5,531 bases of DNA. Origin: Bacteroidota bacterium. Its GTDB lineage: Bacteria; Bacteroidota; Bacteroidia; Bacteroidales; UBA10428. Below, piece after piece: positions 5,121 through 5,531 of the stretch. The stretch covers positions 1 through 5,531 of the forward strand of contig JAHEEB010000353.1 in NCBI GenBank assembly GCA_024640925.1. Reading direction: 5' to 3'. Both the position numbers and the translations under genes were made by a program. The notes below the pieces were generated by a model. That model had not been told where the DNA came from. It searched no databases and saw nothing but the letters and a program-made list of their open reading frames with translations. The first letter of the stretch is position 1. The number at the start of each line of letters is the position of its first letter.

Positions 5121-5531
5121 CTATTCCGAAGACAACGTGATTTGCTCTTTCGAATCTGGTTCAAAATATACATTACCGGAGTATCCTCCAAATCCCATTG
5201 AGCCAGACGAACCTCCATTGCCGCTGCTTCCTGAGTTACCTGATGGATTTCCTGATCCGCCCATACCTGCCGATCCGCCCGATCCTCCCCAACCTGAATT
5301 TCCACCTGAACCAGGTAAGCTATATGCTTTAATCATATGCAGATAAGGCTCTGCATAAGGAGTATAATGAATGTATATATCACCACCTGTTCCGCCATAT
5401 CCACCATTCCCACCATGTCCACCTTGTCCACCATTTCCACCATTGCTTCCAGGTCCTTGTTCCCTTACTTCAACAGTAGTACTATCGTTTATCTTAACAG
5501 TATAAGTGCGCCAATCACCATCTCTGCCCCT
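5121..5531 (-). CDS. C-terminal part of a glycine-rich Gly-X-X repeat protein (partial, 5' end outside window)
   Basis: The minus-strand frame is open from the right edge to a TAG at 5123-5121, giving 136 residues with no start needed inside; the internal ATG at 5336-5334 lies mid-protein. Numbered from the edge, residues 1-25 (GRDGDWRTYTVKINDSTTVEVRE) are strand-like and polar; residues 26-50 are a Gly block of GGx steps (GGN, GGQ, GGH, GGN, GGY, GGT); 51-73 form a tyrosine-rich segment (DIYIHYTPYAEPYLH); 74-119 are a second Gly block in which 15 of 16 triplets begin with Gly; 120-136 (NVYFEPDSKEQI) close the protein. Few prolines and no charges inside the blocks argue against a collagen helix; a polyglycine-II-like packing, as in some phage adhesins and the snow-flea antifreeze protein, is a possible fold but is inference. 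No sorting signal is visible at the C-terminus. Function unknown; a surface or secreted role is a guess. Confidence 0.75.
   Translation of the reverse strand, partial: RGRDGDWRTYTVKINDSTTVEVREQGPGSNGGNGGQGGHGGNGGYGGTGGDIYIHYTPYAEPYLHMIKAYSLPGSGGNSGWGGSGGSAGMGGSGNPSGNSGSSGNGGSSGSMGFGGYSGNVYFEPDSKEQITLSSE
5382..5444. repeat. Imperfect 9-bp tandem repeat inside the glycine-rich gene
   Basis: Seven consecutive 9-base units are related to TCCACCATT on the plus strand. The units at 5400, 5427 and 5436 are identical, and those at 5382, 5391, 5409 and 5418 differ by one to a few bases. On the coding (minus) strand each unit encodes Gly-Gly-x, so any gain or loss of units keeps the reading frame. The flanking Gly block (about 5170-5320) is more degenerate at DNA level. 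Confidence 0.75.

Noticed and set aside
5103..5124. Possible hairpin between nadD and the glycine-rich gene
   Set aside because: Arms are only 5 bp and AT-rich (ATAGA/TCTAT) with a 12-base loop and no T-run, too weak for a terminator.
5111..5305. Second minus-strand open frame overlapping the glycine-rich gene
   Set aside because: It is a frame-shifted reading of the same repeats, starts mid-gene and gives no recognisable protein.
5137..5346. Plus-strand open frame encoding a proline-rich peptide
   Set aside because: It is the complement of the Gly-rich gene: GGN/GGA codons read antisense as proline. The opposite frame is open through to the window edge and has the periodic protein pattern.

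Overview
The window looks like a chromosomal segment from a member of the Bacteroidota (Bacteroidales/Marinilabiliales-like). The evidence is AT-rich DNA, starts without clear Shine-Dalgarno sequences, promoter boxes resembling the Bacteroidota -7 element TAnnTTTG, a lipoprotein with a Bacteroidota-style layout, and a yicC-gmk-nadD cluster of the kind I associate with this phylum. The phylum call is an inference from these traits; no rRNA or marker phylogeny is possible here.

Layout. At the left edge is the last 34 codons of a plus-strand gene whose tail looks like the final strand of an outer-membrane beta-barrel. It overlaps by 26 bp a small secreted lipoprotein gene (80-691). Facing that pair, with only 4 bp between the stop codons, is a minus-strand HD-domain phosphohydrolase gene (696-1481). 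A 137-bp divergent intergenic region (1482-1618) carries candidate promoters for the HD gene and for a MATE-family multidrug/cation antiporter (1619-3025). After a 52-bp gap come three tightly packed plus-strand genes: yicC (3078-3953), gmk (3956-4525) and nadD (4525-5106), with a 2-bp gap and then a 1-bp overlap. These form one operon: an endoribonuclease-family protein, guanylate kinase and nicotinate-nucleotide adenylyltransferase. It is not clear whether the MATE gene is read through into it.

From 5121 to the right edge, on the minus strand and converging on nadD, is the 3' end of a gene for a glycine-rich repeat protein. It has no start inside the window. Its C-terminal 136 residues hold two blocks of Gly-X-X triplets, each followed by a short beta-strand-like segment. 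One block is encoded by visible 9-bp tandem repeats.

Most of the window is ordinary core genome (nucleotide and NAD metabolism, efflux). The less explained parts are at the two edges: the beta-barrel/lipoprotein overlap on the left and the glycine-triplet protein on the right. I see no tRNA, rRNA, CRISPR, insertion sequence or strong intrinsic terminator, and no gene-free stretch longer than 300 bp.
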